From the NCBI GenBank assembly GCA_002914845.1, contig JXTC01000021.1:1145067-1209066 (forward strand): 64,000 nucleotides of DNA. Direction: 5' to 3'. This stretch comes from Trema orientale. Lineage: Eukaryota > Streptophyta > Magnoliopsida > Rosales > Cannabaceae. How positions within the stretch are numbered: the first letter of the stretch is position 1; each line of letters begins with the position of its first letter. Positions 1 through 12,457 of this stretch are shown here, in pieces. The notes beneath the pieces were generated by a model. The model was not told the DNA's origin and did not search any database. It saw nothing but the letters and a program-made list of their open reading frames with translations. The position numbers and the translations under genes were made by a program.

Positions 1-1304
1 CTCTTGAGAAAACGGCTTTCAATTGGCTCAGAATGTTGTTCACCACACAAGTCATCAGATAATCAATCTGTCTAAGAAAAAAAACGATTCAACATCCAAC
101 CCCAAGCTGAACCCCACTACGATTACCTACAACTCCTAAACCACACATCTCAGAGTAGCGGTTGGCGCCTCAGCTCCACGTCATGCAAGAGATTAATAAA
201 AAATAGTAGCAGATGCTGACATGTAAAGGGTAGAACTTGGTGGGAAATATGAACTTGAAAGTTCGGGTAAAAATAGAGAACCCAAAAAAGAGCCTTAACA
301 TGTCAGTATTTGCAAAATCTAAGGAAGTACAAATGAAATAGGACAAAATATTACAAGCATGGTTTACTCATACTTGGAATCTGGGCAGTACTACTAAAGT
401 AAACAACAAGAGCCCACTCTCAACTTAACGTACAGAGAAGGGAATCATAACCAAGATGAAACACTACACGATCTGTAAGAAGCAACTTGCATGAATAAAA
501 CCCCGATTTGAGCTCAAAAGCCAAACAAAAATTTGTTTTGGCCTTACATATGGTAACTAACTGGTTTATTAATTATGGCATAATAAGCAAACTGCGAATT
601 CTGGAAATTATTATCTTTACAACGAATCACTACTCTAGACTATGCAAATAAAATGCATCAGTTGGACTAAAATGCATTTGCTTACTACTCTGGAACAGTG
701 TTAACTAGAAACAACTCCAGTTAAAGTATAAAAGCTAAAAAAAGTGCTACGAGAGACAAGATACAAACCACACGTTTGATCAGCCTGCTCTGCAACAGCT
801 CCAAAATGTTGAACGTATAGCAACCGGGAAGAAAGGAAGTTGTTGAATTGGAGAATATAGCAAAGCCTATTAAAATTAGCAGAATATAATTTTATGGAAC
901 AAATCAGCATCCATGAGAATTAGTACAGATCAACGCCACCAGAATCAACATTGCACAGATGAATGTGTGCATAAATCAGCATTCAAGTTGGTGTAAAAAT
1001 ATCAAATCCACTCTACTGTACTAGAAGCTATCAGGTTACAATCTTAGTGAGGTATCAATCAAACAATTAAGTTTAATCAAAATTTAAACCACTCTTCTGC
1101 CGGAAGACAACCTAGCTAAATGAAACATTTTTGTATATCTTTATTAAACAACTATGTATCTATGAGTCCCGTTTCCTTCCTATTATAAATAATTAAAAAA
1201 AAAAAAGGAAAATTGAAAAACTATCAACCTGTCCATCTAAGAAAAGAACAATCCCCCCCAACCACCCACCCCAACAAACAATGATTAAACTTCTGAAATC
1301 GTAC
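1..1304. other. Non-coding 3' flank of the ARO gene
   Basis: No convincing coding region is visible on either strand. The part nearest the ARO stop codon is probably its 3' UTR; an AATAAA hexamer in the gene's sense lies about 160 bases past the stop. Further left the sequence is mixed, moderately AT-rich and contains only short chance reading frames without family resemblance. I see no repeat or element boundary. Confidence 0.5.
1140..1145 (-). terminator. Candidate polyadenylation signal of the ARO gene
   Basis: The minus strand reads AATAAA about 160 nucleotides downstream of the ARO stop codon, a typical distance for a plant 3' UTR. Plant polyadenylation signals are degenerate, so this is only a candidate. 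Confidence 0.3.
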
Positions 1305-3155
1305 TCAAGGCACAAACGACAGCCTTTGAGAATGGCCTCCAGCGTGATACAGATTAAGGTGATATACTGCCTTTGGCACCAATTCTTTCAACTTAGAGTG
1401 TTGCATGATTACTGCACGATCTGCCCCTTCAAGGGCAGTCAAAACTCTAGCTTGATCCAAAGAATCATTGTTGCCAGCATGTAATGCAAGGTAGCAAAGA
1501 AGAATTAGTCCGTGCAACTGTGATGATTCATTGGCTCTTAGCAGTCTCAACAATGGTGGGATACCATTGAATTCGATTATTGTCTTCGAATGCTCCATAT
1601 GAAGAAAATTATCTGGACAAGCAAACTTCCCAAGCGAAATCGCAGCCTCTGTGGCCACATCCAAGTCTCTATGGCCAAGCTGATTCACTAGAGGACCAAT
1701 AGCTCGAGTCTCCCTCGCCGGGAACGTCCTAGCCAATGAACCAATTGATCTTATAGCAGGGATTTGCAATGTAGGGCTATCCAAATCCGTAACCAACCTC
1801 AAGAGCTGATCCACAACGGCTTTCGCAGCGTGTGAATTAGTCTTAAACGCAGCCCGTCGGAGGTCGGAATTCAATTCAGCTGCAGCCGTTATCTCTGTTA
1901 TAGTCATCAAACAATTGAACTGCAACTCTCCAACCTCCTTCTCAACCAATTTCGCCAAACAAAGCAAACCTTTTGTCTCGGTTATCCTCCTACTATTCAA
2001 CACACTCCCTCTCGCAAGCATCCACAAGGCCTCCGCGCAACTAACCTTAAGCTGAAGCTTCAACTCAGGTTTCTCATTCTCCCTCTCTTTCCTATAATTC
2101 CCCGCCCTACTACTACCCTCCATATACGAATACGAATTCGCCGAATTCAAATTCTTATACGCATTATTCTTGCCACTCGAACCACCTAACGAGTTTTTCT
2201 CCATCTCCTTATTAATCTGAACAAGAGAATGAATGCTCTGCTTACCCGGATGAAGCTTCGAATCTTCCACAAACGCCTCGAACGACAACAGCGTCACGAG
2301 CGGCCTAATCACATTCTCTCTGGCGAAATCGTCTTGCGCAACGGGGTCGTGCTCCGCCATCCTCGCCACCAAGCTGGCCACCCGAGTCTGAACCCTCATG
2401 GGCGAGTCCCCGAGGACCTGCACAATCAACGGGACCCCGACCTCATTGACAATAGTCCGAACCCTCTCTTCCTCATTCGCCAAATTGCAAAGCGCCGCGG
2501 CGGCGGCGATTTGGGCCTCCGGCGACGACCCCTCCTTCAGGAGCTTCAACAATGGCGAAACCCCATCCTCCTCCACTATAATCTTCTTGTTCCTATCGTT
2601 GTCCTGAGCCAGCGAAGCGAGCTGGTTCGCCGCCTCAATCCGGTCCTGCAACTGACCCATCTGAATCGAGGCGATCGAGGACCAGACCCACGAGATAATC
2701 GGGTCGTTGCTCGCGATGGGCGGGAGCGAAACGATTCCCCCGCCTCCGCCGCCGCCGTTGTCGGAGTCGAAAATCCCGAGGAGCCACTTCATGTCGCCGA
2801 CGGAGGACTCGAGGAGGGCGAAGAGCTTGCGGAAATCGGCGGCGCTGGTGATGCTGACGACGCGGCGGAGGACGCTCTGGTGCTTGCACTTCCGGACTAG
2901 GGTGAGGGCGCGCTCGAGGTTCTTGGAGACCTCGGCCACCACGCGCCGCACCGGGCGCTCGTACAGGGAGGGCGTGGTGGTGGCGAACCGGACCAAGGTG
3001 CGGAGCATTTGGGATATCCGGTCCACGTGCTTTCCGACTTCCGAGCACTCGAGCTTGAACGACTCGGCCTCGTCCACCGCCGAGCGAACTCGCTCCGAGA
3101 GCAGAATCGGATACGACAACTCGTCCTCGACTCGCTTCTCCTCCGAAGAAGCCAT
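1305..3155 (-). CDS. ARO4: ARMADILLO REPEAT ONLY (ARO4-like) protein, single exon
   Basis: An intronless frame encodes 616 residues. The frame is open for ten more codons upstream, but that extension begins with GTG, so the ATG at 3155 (Met-Ala-Ser-Ser) is the start. Residues 1-130 form a helical N-terminal domain with no armadillo pattern. A run of seven glycines follows at 134-140. Armadillo-type helical repeats begin near residue 165, with motifs such as ALCNLANEEERVRTIV and VSPLLKLLKEGS. They are interrupted near 300-375 by a Ser/Asn/Lys-rich linker and continue to the C terminus. In Arabidopsis, ARO proteins lack a U-box and act in polarised growth of pollen tubes and root hairs with small GTPase signalling. 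The length is close to that of Arabidopsis ARO4 (about 615 residues), and the N terminus differs from ARO1-3. Family assignment is firm; the ARO4 subgroup is inferred. Confidence 0.88.
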   Translation of the reverse strand: MASSEEKRVEDELSYPILLSERVRSAVDEAESFKLECSEVGKHVDRISQMLRTLVRFATTTPSLYERPVRRVVAEVSKNLERALTLVRKCKHQSVLRRVVSITSAADFRKLFALLESSVGDMKWLLGIFDSDNGGGGGGGIVSLPPIASNDPIISWVWSSIASIQMGQLQDRIEAANQLASLAQDNDRNKKIIVEEDGVSPLLKLLKEGSSPEAQIAAAAALCNLANEEERVRTIVNEVGVPLIVQVLGDSPMRVQTRVASLVARMAEHDPVAQDDFARENVIRPLVTLLSFEAFVEDSKLHPGKQSIHSLVQINKEMEKNSLGGSSGKNNAYKNLNSANSYSYMEGSSRAGNYRKERENEKPELKLQLKVSCAEALWMLARGSVLNSRRITETKGLLCLAKLVEKEVGELQFNCLMTITEITAAAELNSDLRRAAFKTNSHAAKAVVDQLLRLVTDLDSPTLQIPAIRSIGSLARTFPARETRAIGPLVNQLGHRDLDVATEAAISLGKFACPDNFLHMEHSKTIIEFNGIPPLLRLLRANESSQLHGLILLCYLALHAGNNDSLDQARVLTALEGADRAVIMQHSKLKELVPKAVYHLNLYHAGGHSQRLSFVP

Positions 3156-3480
3156 CGAAACGACTCCACTCAAATCGTTTGCCACTCAGTAAGGACTAAG
3201 AAGAAGAAGATGAAGAAGAAAGAGTCGGTTTTTATGGGTTTTTTTTTTTTCGGGATGGGCGAGTCAACTCAGTCTACACTCAGTCAATCATCCGAGTTCA
3301 AAAAGGGGTTTCAGTTCAGGCAGGGATGGTCTTTTGTTCAGTCCTTTTTTTTTTTTTTTTTTTTGAAAACTGTTCAGTCTTTTTGATTGTTCTCATTCCT
3401 TATTTTTTCGCATGTTTGTATGTGCTCGTGTCGAGACGCGCCGTTGAAGGCGCGTGGAGGTGATTAAACCTAATTAATTA
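3156..3480 (-). promoter_or_regulatory. 5' UTR and proximal promoter of the ARO gene
   Basis: On the gene's strand, a CTT/CT-rich stretch (3195-3230) sits 40-75 bases before the start codon, as in many plant 5' leaders (pyrimidine patch). Two long A/T homopolymers lie further up at 3239-3250 and 3345-3364. No clear TATA box could be placed. Confidence 0.4.
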
Positions 3481-4910
3481 ATAATAGGGAGGACGTGACG
3501 AGTCAATTACTGTTTATCATAACCGTTGATTACGTTACTTGTAAGAAGTACTTTAGAAGGGAAGTGGAAAGTGGAAAGTACATGCGTGGAATTGGGAATG
3601 CCAAATGCCAATGTGGACTTCTCCTTCCTTTCTTTTCTTTTTTTTTTTTTTCATTATTTATTTGTTTGTTTTTTAACCAGGAATTCTCCTTTCAATTTCC
3701 TTTTTTTTTTTTTTAAAGTGCAATAAGCACAGTGCCTTTTGTTCAATATTTTATATTGTTTTCAATTATTCTTTCTAAGAAAAATATTAAATTAAATGAC
3801 GAATTTTATCTAAATTTTTAAATTCTTTTTGACGATTTATCTGAATTAATATTTAAGATGACAATTTGTTTATAAATTTGTAATTTCAATAATGTGAGTT
3901 TTTATTTAAAATTAACAAGTTATGTCATTAATAATGATTTTTTGTTTTAGAATTTTTTTTTTTAAATAAATAGTTCAACCAAGTATGTGTTGTGCGACCA
4001 AATTTGTAAGGAATTAGCGACCTCCCACAAAGGTACAGTTCGCATAATAGACACGTAATGTGCAAGCTGCAAAAAAGAAGCATCTTTTTTATGTAATACC
4101 TATCTTTGTATAGTCACCCAAAATTGTAATTTTTATAAAAAGAACTCAATCACATTATTTTACACACTCAATAATCACACCCTAGGTATATTGTAGAAAA
4201 TATTCGCTAGAGCGCTTACATTGAGATTCCAAGCTCTCTTATAATCTCTATCATATAGTGAAAAAAAATCATCGTGAATGTAGGTCATTTTTGGAGGTGA
4301 ACAAACCAAAATTATTGAGTTCTTACTATTTACTACAATTTTTTAATTATCCGTAATCAAGTTCTGACTGTAGTTGAATTCTGATTGAAGATTTTGATCT
4401 ATCAACTGTTGTAATTCATTTATATCGAGTTAGACGGCCATCACAAAAATATTGTCAACAAGCTGTAACCGCATGTATTCAAGTTATTAAGACCNACTTG
4501 ATTATTTCTTGTTGATCATATAAAACAATAGATTCCCTAAAGGGGAAACGTAAATAAAGGAAGAACTCTATTTTTGTTTTACCATAGACTCCAAATTATA
4601 CTACACGGGTGTACATTTATTCCTGCACTATATAAATACACATTTGACATAGCAATAAATGTCAATCCAGTAAAAGGTATTACATAAATGTAAATCTCTT
4701 ACAATTTTAGTATACTTAGGCTTATTTAGTAATTAAAATTAAAAAAACAATTACTAGTAGTGGAATGTTAAAAGAAATATCGGGAAAGAGCAAAAATTGC
4801 ACATCTTGTATTTCATAATTTTTTTTCAAGGATTGAGAAAAAAAAAACAACTAGAAAACACTTAAAGTACAATATTATGTTCATCTTGCTCAAAGTAATA
4901 ATGATAATAA
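3481..4910. other. AT-rich intergenic DNA
   Basis: Very AT-rich sequence with poly-T tracts and no coding signal. It contains a single ambiguous base near 4495. No element ends or target duplications could be recognised. Confidence 0.5.
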
Positions 4911-5723
4911 GGGAAAATGACATAAAAATACCTTAATTTTTAACTTTTCTGCCAAAAAAAATTTTAATTTTTGAATTTTTGCTAAATAATATTCTCGCTT
5001 TTAAAATTTTAAGAAATAATACCTTGACTTTTGAATTTCTATGAAACAATACTATTATTTTTGAATTTTATAAATTAATTCCCTAACAATTAAAATTCTT
5101 ACAAATTAATACCCTAATATTTGAAGTTCCTATAAATTTGTACTATCGATACCCAATTAGTTGATTTTAATAATAAAAAGATACTAGTCGCCCTCATTAA
5201 CTTAATAAAAACTTATTAAACAATAATAAAATTTCTGAAAAATATTCATAATTAGATTATTTAACTTTTCATTTAAAAAAATAAAACAAAAAATTAGAAC
5301 GAGAAATAAAAATAGTTAATTGTAAAAATATATTTAAAAAAAAAGAGAAAGAAACATTATAGGTAGAAAGAAAACTGTATTTTTTCACAATTAACCAAAA
5401 AAAAAGTAGTTATAAAATAATTTCTAATAATATATAAATGTATAAACATTTTTAATAAGTTAAGTGTTTGCATCTTTTAATTTGCTAATAGTAAAAAGTT
5501 GCAGAAAAATAAAAATTGAGGATATTAATTTACAGAAATCGTAAATGTTAAGATATTAATTTGCAGAATTCAAAAGTGAGACTAATAATTTGTAAAAATT
5601 ATTAATATAAGGGTATTAATTTGTAAAATTTTAAAAATAAGATTATTAATTTACAGAAATTCAAAGATGATGGTATTTTTTACAAAAAAATAAAAAATAA
5701 AAGTATTTTTATGTAATTAACGC
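4911..5723. mobile_element. Foldback/MULE-like element with long inverted arms
   Basis: The left end (GGGAAAATGACATAAAAATAC is its first 21 bases, of which about 17 match) is mirrored by the right end read in reverse complement. The match continues inward for roughly 200 bases as alternating AATACC and TTTGAATTT phrases, so both arms also carry a short internal tandem repeat. The flanks are TAATGATAATAA and TAATAGTAATAA, which match at 10 of 12 positions and could be an aged target duplication, although they are low-complexity. There is no coding capacity. It looks like a non-autonomous DNA element. Confidence 0.5.
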
Positions 5724-6786
5724 TAATAGTAATAAGTTCACCAGGCCAGGAGCATATACTTGATTTAGATCCGTTTAGGAAAAAAAACACCTATTAATAA
5801 GCATATCCTGCAGAAAAAAAAAAATCCCCGTAAATATAAGAGAATTATAAAAATTCAATCCATAAATTACTAATTATATATTTTCCATAACAACGCGCGA
5901 GTCTTTCGACAAAAACAATTTACTTTCTGAAAGTAGACGTAATGGGGGGAAAATAATGTCAAACAGATCATCTACCACAGCGACACATGACGTGACACGT
6001 ATAATGAACAGGCATGCATCTGTCTTGCGCATTGCACCATTTATTCCCTCTGGCCCCACACAAGCTTGTTTATTTAATTATTTTTGTAACATCCATATTC
6101 ACTATTATCAATTTTTCATAATTCCAAGGGTGGGACCACATTGGACTACCTCATCTTCCGCATCCCAATCGCAAGTCATACAACTACAGGATAAAACAAC
6201 CGAAAACGACAGAAGAATAATAGCAGGAAAAAGGAAAATGGTAGACTACTAAATTGAAAGAATTTTTTTGGTTTAAATTTGAAAATTATCGTAAAATAAC
6301 ATTTTATTTGTGTTTTCTCAGAATCTTCTAGGTTTTTTCCAAATCCAAATTAACTATTAAATTATATATTTTTTATCCTTTCTGAACTTTTAACGCTTAT
6401 GAAATTTATAATTATTGTCAACCAACCACCAATTTGGAAAAATTGAAAGAAAATAACATTATTTCCCTTAAGAACAATAGAACTCAAAATTGACCATATT
6501 AATATTTTTTTTAAAAAAAAAGAATCCAATATCAAATTATTAGAGCCACTTTTTTTTTTTTTACTCCCTTTTAAGTAGACATCTCTTTAAATTATAAAAT
6601 TTGAATATTTTCTTAACACACCCTTTTTAAATATTTCTTATTCCAAAATTGGACATCAATAAAAAATTCCAACGATATTTCTTTACCTACTCCTTTTGAA
6701 AATCCTTTATTCCGTTATTTTTTTTTCTTCTTTTTCTTCAATCTTTTGTTTTGATATTCATCACAGTAATTAAAATATGACATTTG
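5724..6786. other. AT-rich intergenic DNA, nothing recognised
   Basis: A slightly less AT-rich patch at 5950-6250 has reading frames on both strands without any family resemblance. The remainder is AT-rich with poly-A/T tracts. No supported gene or element. Confidence 0.4.
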
Positions 6787-6990
6787 TTTTTAGTGTTCTT
6801 GAGAACTGGAGAGAGGATTAGAGTTCTTGAATTATTTTTAGGATTTTTAAAATCTAGAGACAGTTAGAGGTGTTGAATCATTTTTTTAGGATTCTTGAGA
6901 ATTAGAGGATGGAGATTTTTAAATCATTTTTAGAGTTCTTGAGAATTAGGGAATGGTAAATTAGAGTTTTTAAATTATATTTTAGGGTAT
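6787..6990. repeat. Degenerate short tandem repeat
   Basis: Phrases of the type GTTCTTGAGAA, then a purine-rich stretch, then ATTTTTAGGA recur about three to four times at 60-80-base spacing. The copies are divergent. Non-coding. Confidence 0.45.
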
Positions 6991-7430
6991 TTTTCTTTTT
7001 ATCAAAGAATTTAGGTTTCATTGTTCTCGTAATTTTGTTATTTCTTTTTTATTTTATTTGATTTTGACAGGAATTAATTTAGTAGGTATTAAAAATATAA
7101 GGAAATAATTAAAAAAAACATATAATTTGAAGTTTTAACTTTATATTTCCACGAATGCAAATTTTATGTTTATTTTATGGTTATTTATCGTTTAATTTAT
7201 AGAAAAATTTCAACCTGGTGATCTATGAACTGTACTTTCTTTTTTTGAATGGAATCTATGAACTATACTTGCTTGATGCTACAAAGTACAAACTTTTTTT
7301 TTTTTTTTTGAAAAAAAAAAGCAACAAAAAATTGACGTGTTATTTTACGAAGAAACTATTTTTTTTCCCATCACAGTCCAATTCCAAGTCCCCCCAGACA
7401 TTCACTTTTACCAAAAATATAACGATTTTA

Positions 7431-7726
7431 AGTATATTACGGGGTTTCTAGCACTTTTACCAGAAAAAAAAATACAACTTTTTTTAAAGAATTCCATTAC
7501 TATTTTTAAAAAGAAAAATACAATTTTTGAAATTTTTTTAGAAAAATACCATTTTTAAAAAATAGAAAGTAGTTACCAGTGTTTAAAAGCTGGTTATCAA
7601 TTTTCAATTTTAAATACCTTTGGTTACTAGTTACTAGTGTACGAAAACTGGTTACTAGTTACTATTTTAAAAAAGTGGTATTTTTTAAAATTATTTTTAA
7701 AAAGCAGCATTTTTCTATAACATGCA
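7431..7726. mobile_element. Old copy of the GTTAC-box MITE family
   Basis: The interior matches the elements at 29491 and 30018 in order and content: an AAAAATACC-rich arm, GTTACCAGT, TTTGGTTACTAGTTACTAGT, ACTGGTTACTAGTTACTATT and an AAAAAGCAGCATTTTTCT arm. The arms are partly inverted copies. The outer ends are eroded and no target duplication is visible, so the borders are approximate. Confidence 0.5.
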
Positions 7727-9810
7727 GTACCGGATCTAAAAAAAATGAGTCCACTGTAAATTTGCAATTTTATCTTAATGAGAAATTTATGCCTAGTACC
7801 CATTTATAAAACTTATTTTTATAAATACACGTTTTTATGGTCCACATTTCATATGCAAAATATGAGTGATTTACATTTATAATGTAAATTTTATTCATAA
7901 GGTACACATTTCATGTGTAAAATATGAACGATATACATTTACAATGTAAATATTTACCAGGTTTACATTTTTCATTATAAATTTGACGACATACGCCTTA
8001 AAATGTTTGCAAATTTTTAGAGTAATTTTTTATTCATGAAATTTAAATCACGATATATATTTAATGCATGAAATATATACCGTGATATAAATTTCATATG
8101 TAAAATGTTATCCCAAGATTAGCTAACCCAAGAGAGGGTGAATTGAGTTTTAAAAACTTTTACAAAATTTTCAAAATAAGCAAGTATTATGCAAATAATG
8201 ACTATATCAAGTAAAAATAGCTAAATAACATGTACAAACTCAAAATAAATAAATTAAAGAGAAAGGAATAGAGAAATACAAATGCTATTTTTACGAGGTT
8301 CAACAAACTCGACGGTTTGTCTACGTCTCTGGCCCTCGGCAACACGCTTTGAGCTTTCTACTATCGGATCAAGAATATGGGCTTGACCGACCCTTGTACA
8401 CAATGAGTGATTTCTACTTAGGCACACCCACACCTTTACAATAGTCTTGAATCTGGCTCTATCATGCCTACTACGGATTGTTTAAACTCCGGTGCCAATC
8501 TCACCTAAACTGGGTTGTTTATGAATCCGGTGCCAACCTCACTTCACAATTACAATTTAGTTTTTATTGAATCACTCAACTAGACTCTCTTTCTAATTAA
8601 GATGTTTGATACAAAGTAAACTTAGAGAGAATAAATATAAACACAAGATATGATCTAGTTTGACTCAAATAATTTTTGGAAAAAATAGATTTGAAAGTTT
8701 GAATCACAAAAATTGATTAAAACAACTTGAAGATATGATATGAGCAATGTAAGGATGTTCAAAAGTTATTTCAAGTCTTAAAAATGCTTGTATTTATAGA
8801 CTTGGATGAAAACTAACCGTTTTAGACCGTTTGACAGTCAATTTGTCATTTTCAGTCGACTAAAAATGCGTTTTCGGTAGATCATCATAAAGTAGCTGTT
8901 GATAGTGCGGTTCTAACGGTTAATTTCAAAACTGTGTTTCGGTCTGCTGAAAAGTATAGTAAGCAGATTTTAATTTTGTTTCAGGCTTTTTTCGATTCTT
9001 TTAAAAAATGTGACTTCTTAAATTGATTTTTATGGAACATAGATACTATAGAAATTCATAAATCAATTTAAAAAATAGTGTAATGTAAATTTCAAATTTT
9101 AATTGAAGATAAATCAATTTGACAACGTTGGTTTGAAAATTTCCATATTATAGAAAAATTTGAGCCATTAGGATCATATTATATGTAAACATATATTCAA
9201 ATACAAGAACTAAATATTTAATCTTTGCTAGTCTAAGTGTTATATTCTTGATCATTGTCTTAAAATTTTTTTCCATAATCCATCTTGAATGTCTTGTGAT
9301 TCTTTCAATTTAAATTGCTATACACTCAAGTAGATTATTAATTCTTAATCATATATTTGTTAATTTCAAAACATGAGTATAAGATTGATGATACAAGACA
9401 TGAGTCAACATAAAATAGTGGTGGTCTATATTTCTCCAAAAAAGATATAAAAATGAGTATTTATGGAAATATGGTTTTAAAAACGTGTATTTATAAACTT
9501 TTTCCTATCTAAAATGGTAATTTTCTTTATATTACGACTACAAAATATTATCCCCATAAAAATAAATAAAAATTACTAATGTTTCTCTCTTCTGATAACT
9601 TTTTTTCTTTGGAAATAAAAAATATAGGTCTTGCTTTTGAAAAAAATTACTTAAAGGCTAACAATTTAAATTAGACCCTCTATATTGAGAAAAAAATATG
9701 GTTAATACTGGATTATACTTGTGACCATATAAACCTAAGTTTCTTAATACTAACTAAATAAAATAAAGTGGTATAAGATGGTGCACCGGACCCCTTTGCA
9801 TCAGCTTTCC
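7727..9810. other. Intergenic DNA with minor repeats
   Basis: At 7840-7960 a phrase of about 45 bases (ACATTTCATATGCAAAATAT and following) occurs twice in tandem. From 8105 to about 8770 the composition is more balanced and the wording (an 'acgaggttcaac...' phrase, then repeated 'ccggtgccaa') resembles a dispersed repeat, but I could not find ends. 8800-9810 is AT-rich. No coding region is supported. Confidence 0.35.
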
Positions 9811-11935
9811 TTTTTTTTTTTTTTTTTTTTGCTGAAGGAAGACTTTCATTAAGCGAAAGCAACAACCAAAAAAGGCTGAGGAGAGGGCCACAAACATCCT
9901 AAAAAAACAAACTATTCCATAATCCCATACTGATGGCCTGAAAAAACCTTAGTAAGAATATCAAAGACATAAAAACAACCAAAAGAAACAGAAAAAGCCA
10001 CCCAAGCAACCAAATTATTTGCTATATAATTTTTGTCCCTACAAATAAAAGACGGTTGAAAGAAGTTAAGAAAGCACAACATCGATTTTCCTTGGTATAC
10101 TAGATCTTTGAGCTCCCAATAATAATCTGCCTCATCTTCTTCAAAGCTAGCTAGTACGTTCTTACAGTTACTCTCCACTACCACAGACTTCCAATTGCTA
10201 ACAATTGCATGATTGATCACTAAGAGGATCACTCTCACTTTATCAATCAAAAGGTTTATTTCGCTATATCTCTGGGTGAGTATATTCAGCACCGATCCAT
10301 TAGTATCTCTAGCTACGACTGTAATTACAGAATAATCATCTCGAACAGTTGCGTCTACATTGAGTTTGATACACAAGGGGTGTTGGCGGTTACTAGGAGG
10401 CTTAATCTAGGTCATGCAGTCCGTGATTCAAACTCAGGGCCTGAGAGTAGAAGTTGAAGCCTAGCAGAATTTTCCTCACTAATTGATCTAAGTCAAATTT
10501 GGGCTTATTATGAATAATGGCATTCTGCTCTAGCCAAATCCGCTCAAAGCAGATAGAGGCAAATAAAATCATATTATCGCATTCTGTCAAAGCAACATCA
10601 GCTATGGTGCTAACCTGGAATTGGTCCACTCTAATACCCCAGTTGGATAAAAACTAGAGTCTCTTGGAGAGCTCACATGTCCAGAAGAGATAATAGATGG
10701 TCTCCTCATATTGTTCACAAATTGGATACAAGTTAGAACCGATTTCAAATATCGTAGCAAGTCTGGACTGAACTGGCAAAGTATTTACAAGGATTCTCCA
10801 CCAAAAAAGCTTATGTTTGGGTGAATCTTTGCCTTTCATAGATTTCACCAATATGCTGGAGATAAAGTCAGAGATTGTGGGGGGAAAAGGGGTTACTTCT
10901 CTAAAAGGCTTAGTGAACAGACTTAAGAGTGAATTCTCCATGTGTTGATAGAGTCCAGAGCCACCCACCAGAACCAGTGTGAAACGGAGTTGGAGTCTTC
11001 AGAATTACTTTGACCGAGGTAAGATTGAACAGAGCCTCTAGTTTCATTAAGTCCCAGCTTCCATCCTCTGTCACTAGATCAGTCACGTTCATATTAGATA
11101 GTGTTGCATATTATCTTTTGGGTAAGGCTTGTAACCTTCAAGAAATAGTACCCACAGATCTCTCCTAATAGAACGACCATTCCTAATCTTTTTGCAAGCA
11201 CCTTGACGGATAATGTCTCTAGTAGCCAGAATCGATTTCCAGATCCAGGAGTCCGTTGCCATAGCTTGAATGGATAAGAAGTCTTCACCCTTTAGATACT
11301 TTGCTTGGATCAAAAAAGACCAAATAGAGTCTGTTCCTTTAAGAATTTGTCAACCTCACTTTGCCAGAAAACATCTATCAATCTCATGAGTTTGACGAAA
11401 GCCTAAGCCGCCCAGGTATTTAAGGGAGCACAACATGTCCCAAACTTTCAGAAAAAGATTCCTTTTTCCAGAAGAAAACCCCCACTAGAAATCACGAATA
11501 GTAAGATCAACCGCTGTTGAAATTTTTTTGGGCACTAGAATCGTCATGAGAGCATAAGCCGGCATGGCCATGGCCACTGATTTGGCTAGAACCAATCTCT
11601 CTGCTTGAGAAACAATATGACTCTTCCAACTAGCTAATCGATTCTGAACATTATTGCAGATAAATTAAAGGTCATTCGATTTGGAAGCTGAATAAATCAG
11701 AGGAAGGCCAAAGTATTTCCTCAGTTCTTGAGCCCTTTTGAATCGAAAGAAAGCAGCAACCTTTTGCAAATTTCTACCAGAAAAATTCTTGCTAAAGTGA
11801 ATAATGGATTTCAGCTCGTTTACTTTTTGCCTAGACCATTCGCAATATTTCAATATGCAGTTTTGTAAGTTAATGGGCTCTCGTAGCGTTGCCCGACCAA
11901 AGAGAAGAAAGTCATGATTGAGACTACACAAGTAC
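9811..11935 (-). pseudogene. Decayed LINE (non-LTR retrotransposon) with poly(A) tail
   Basis: Read on the minus strand, broken frames line up as the C-terminal half of a plant LINE polyprotein. The end of the reverse transcriptase domain is at about 11931-11665. A connection region carries WKSHIVSQAERLVLAKSV near 11620, followed by the RT zinc-binding domain (near 10970-10660, with CEQYEETIYYLFWTCELSKR). An RNase H domain of the RVT_3 type (near 10376-9912, starting KLNVDATVRDD) completes the order. A 20-base poly(A) (poly-T on plus at 9811-9830) closes the 3' end. Many stops and frameshifts show it is dead. ORF1, the endonuclease and most of the RT are missing, so it is 5'-truncated or internally deleted. 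Confidence 0.85.
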
Positions 11936-12187
11936 TCTGGTTAGGTGGCGAGTACTCCTTCATTAGCACGGCATCGGCGAAGGGATCTACGGCACGAGCA
12001 CAACGACATCGCAAGTAGAATAGTTAGAGCCTAGCGACAGCACAAACACTAGCATCTGGGCAGCTCATTTTCAGATATGGTCGAACAGTGTGGAGATATG
12101 TGGCAGATCTAGTCAGCGGTGGCAAGGTCGGCGTCGGCATAGCAAGGAGAGTCCTCGGGTTTACCAGGCATGTCTTGATCTGATCTA
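11936..12187. other. GC-richer segment between LINE and MULE
   Basis: This segment is markedly richer in G+C than its surroundings and has no reading frame of note. It may be the remaining 5' leader of the LINE joined to the RT by an internal deletion, since its composition resembles plant LINE leaders. That is inference only; no target duplication was found to prove it. Confidence 0.3.
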
Positions 12188-12197
12188 GCTAACAGAT
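12188..12197. repeat. Left target-site duplication of the MULE
   Basis: GCTAACAGAT here and GCTAAGAGAT at 18257-18266 differ at one position and directly abut the two TIR ends. A 9-10-bp target duplication is diagnostic of Mutator-like elements. Confidence 0.8.
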
Positions 12198-12457
12198 GGA
12201 CTGAGATCAGCTGTCTCAGTCCACTGTCCCAAATTCTGTCCCAGCCAACAAAAATTTGACAACTCAGCATAAAAAATTTAATGTTATTGAATGGTGTTTG
12301 TCTTTAACTTTAATGTATTCCGTCAAAGACTCGGCCGTTAACCACGGAAAGTACCGTACTCTTAATAAGAGTCAAAATTAGGGTATTATTAAATAATTAA
12401 TTTATTGGGACCAAACCTAACTAACTCTGCAACCATCACTTTCTCGTTCAAAACCTG
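12198..12457 (+). repeat. Left TIR of the MULE
   Basis: Pairs with 17997-18256 in reverse complement. Conserved blocks include GGACTGAGATCAGCTGTCTC, CTCGGCCGTTAACC, CACGGAAAGTACCGTACTCT and CATCACTTTCTCGTTC. The repeat ends after AAACCTG. Confidence 0.88.

Noticed and set aside
2229-2900. 223-codon frame on the plus strand
   Set aside because: It lies fully antisense to the ARO coding sequence, follows its codon pattern and has no family resemblance.
3156-3185. Ten-codon upstream extension of the ARO reading frame
   Set aside because: It starts with GTG, not ATG. The ATG at 3155 gives a length typical of the subgroup.
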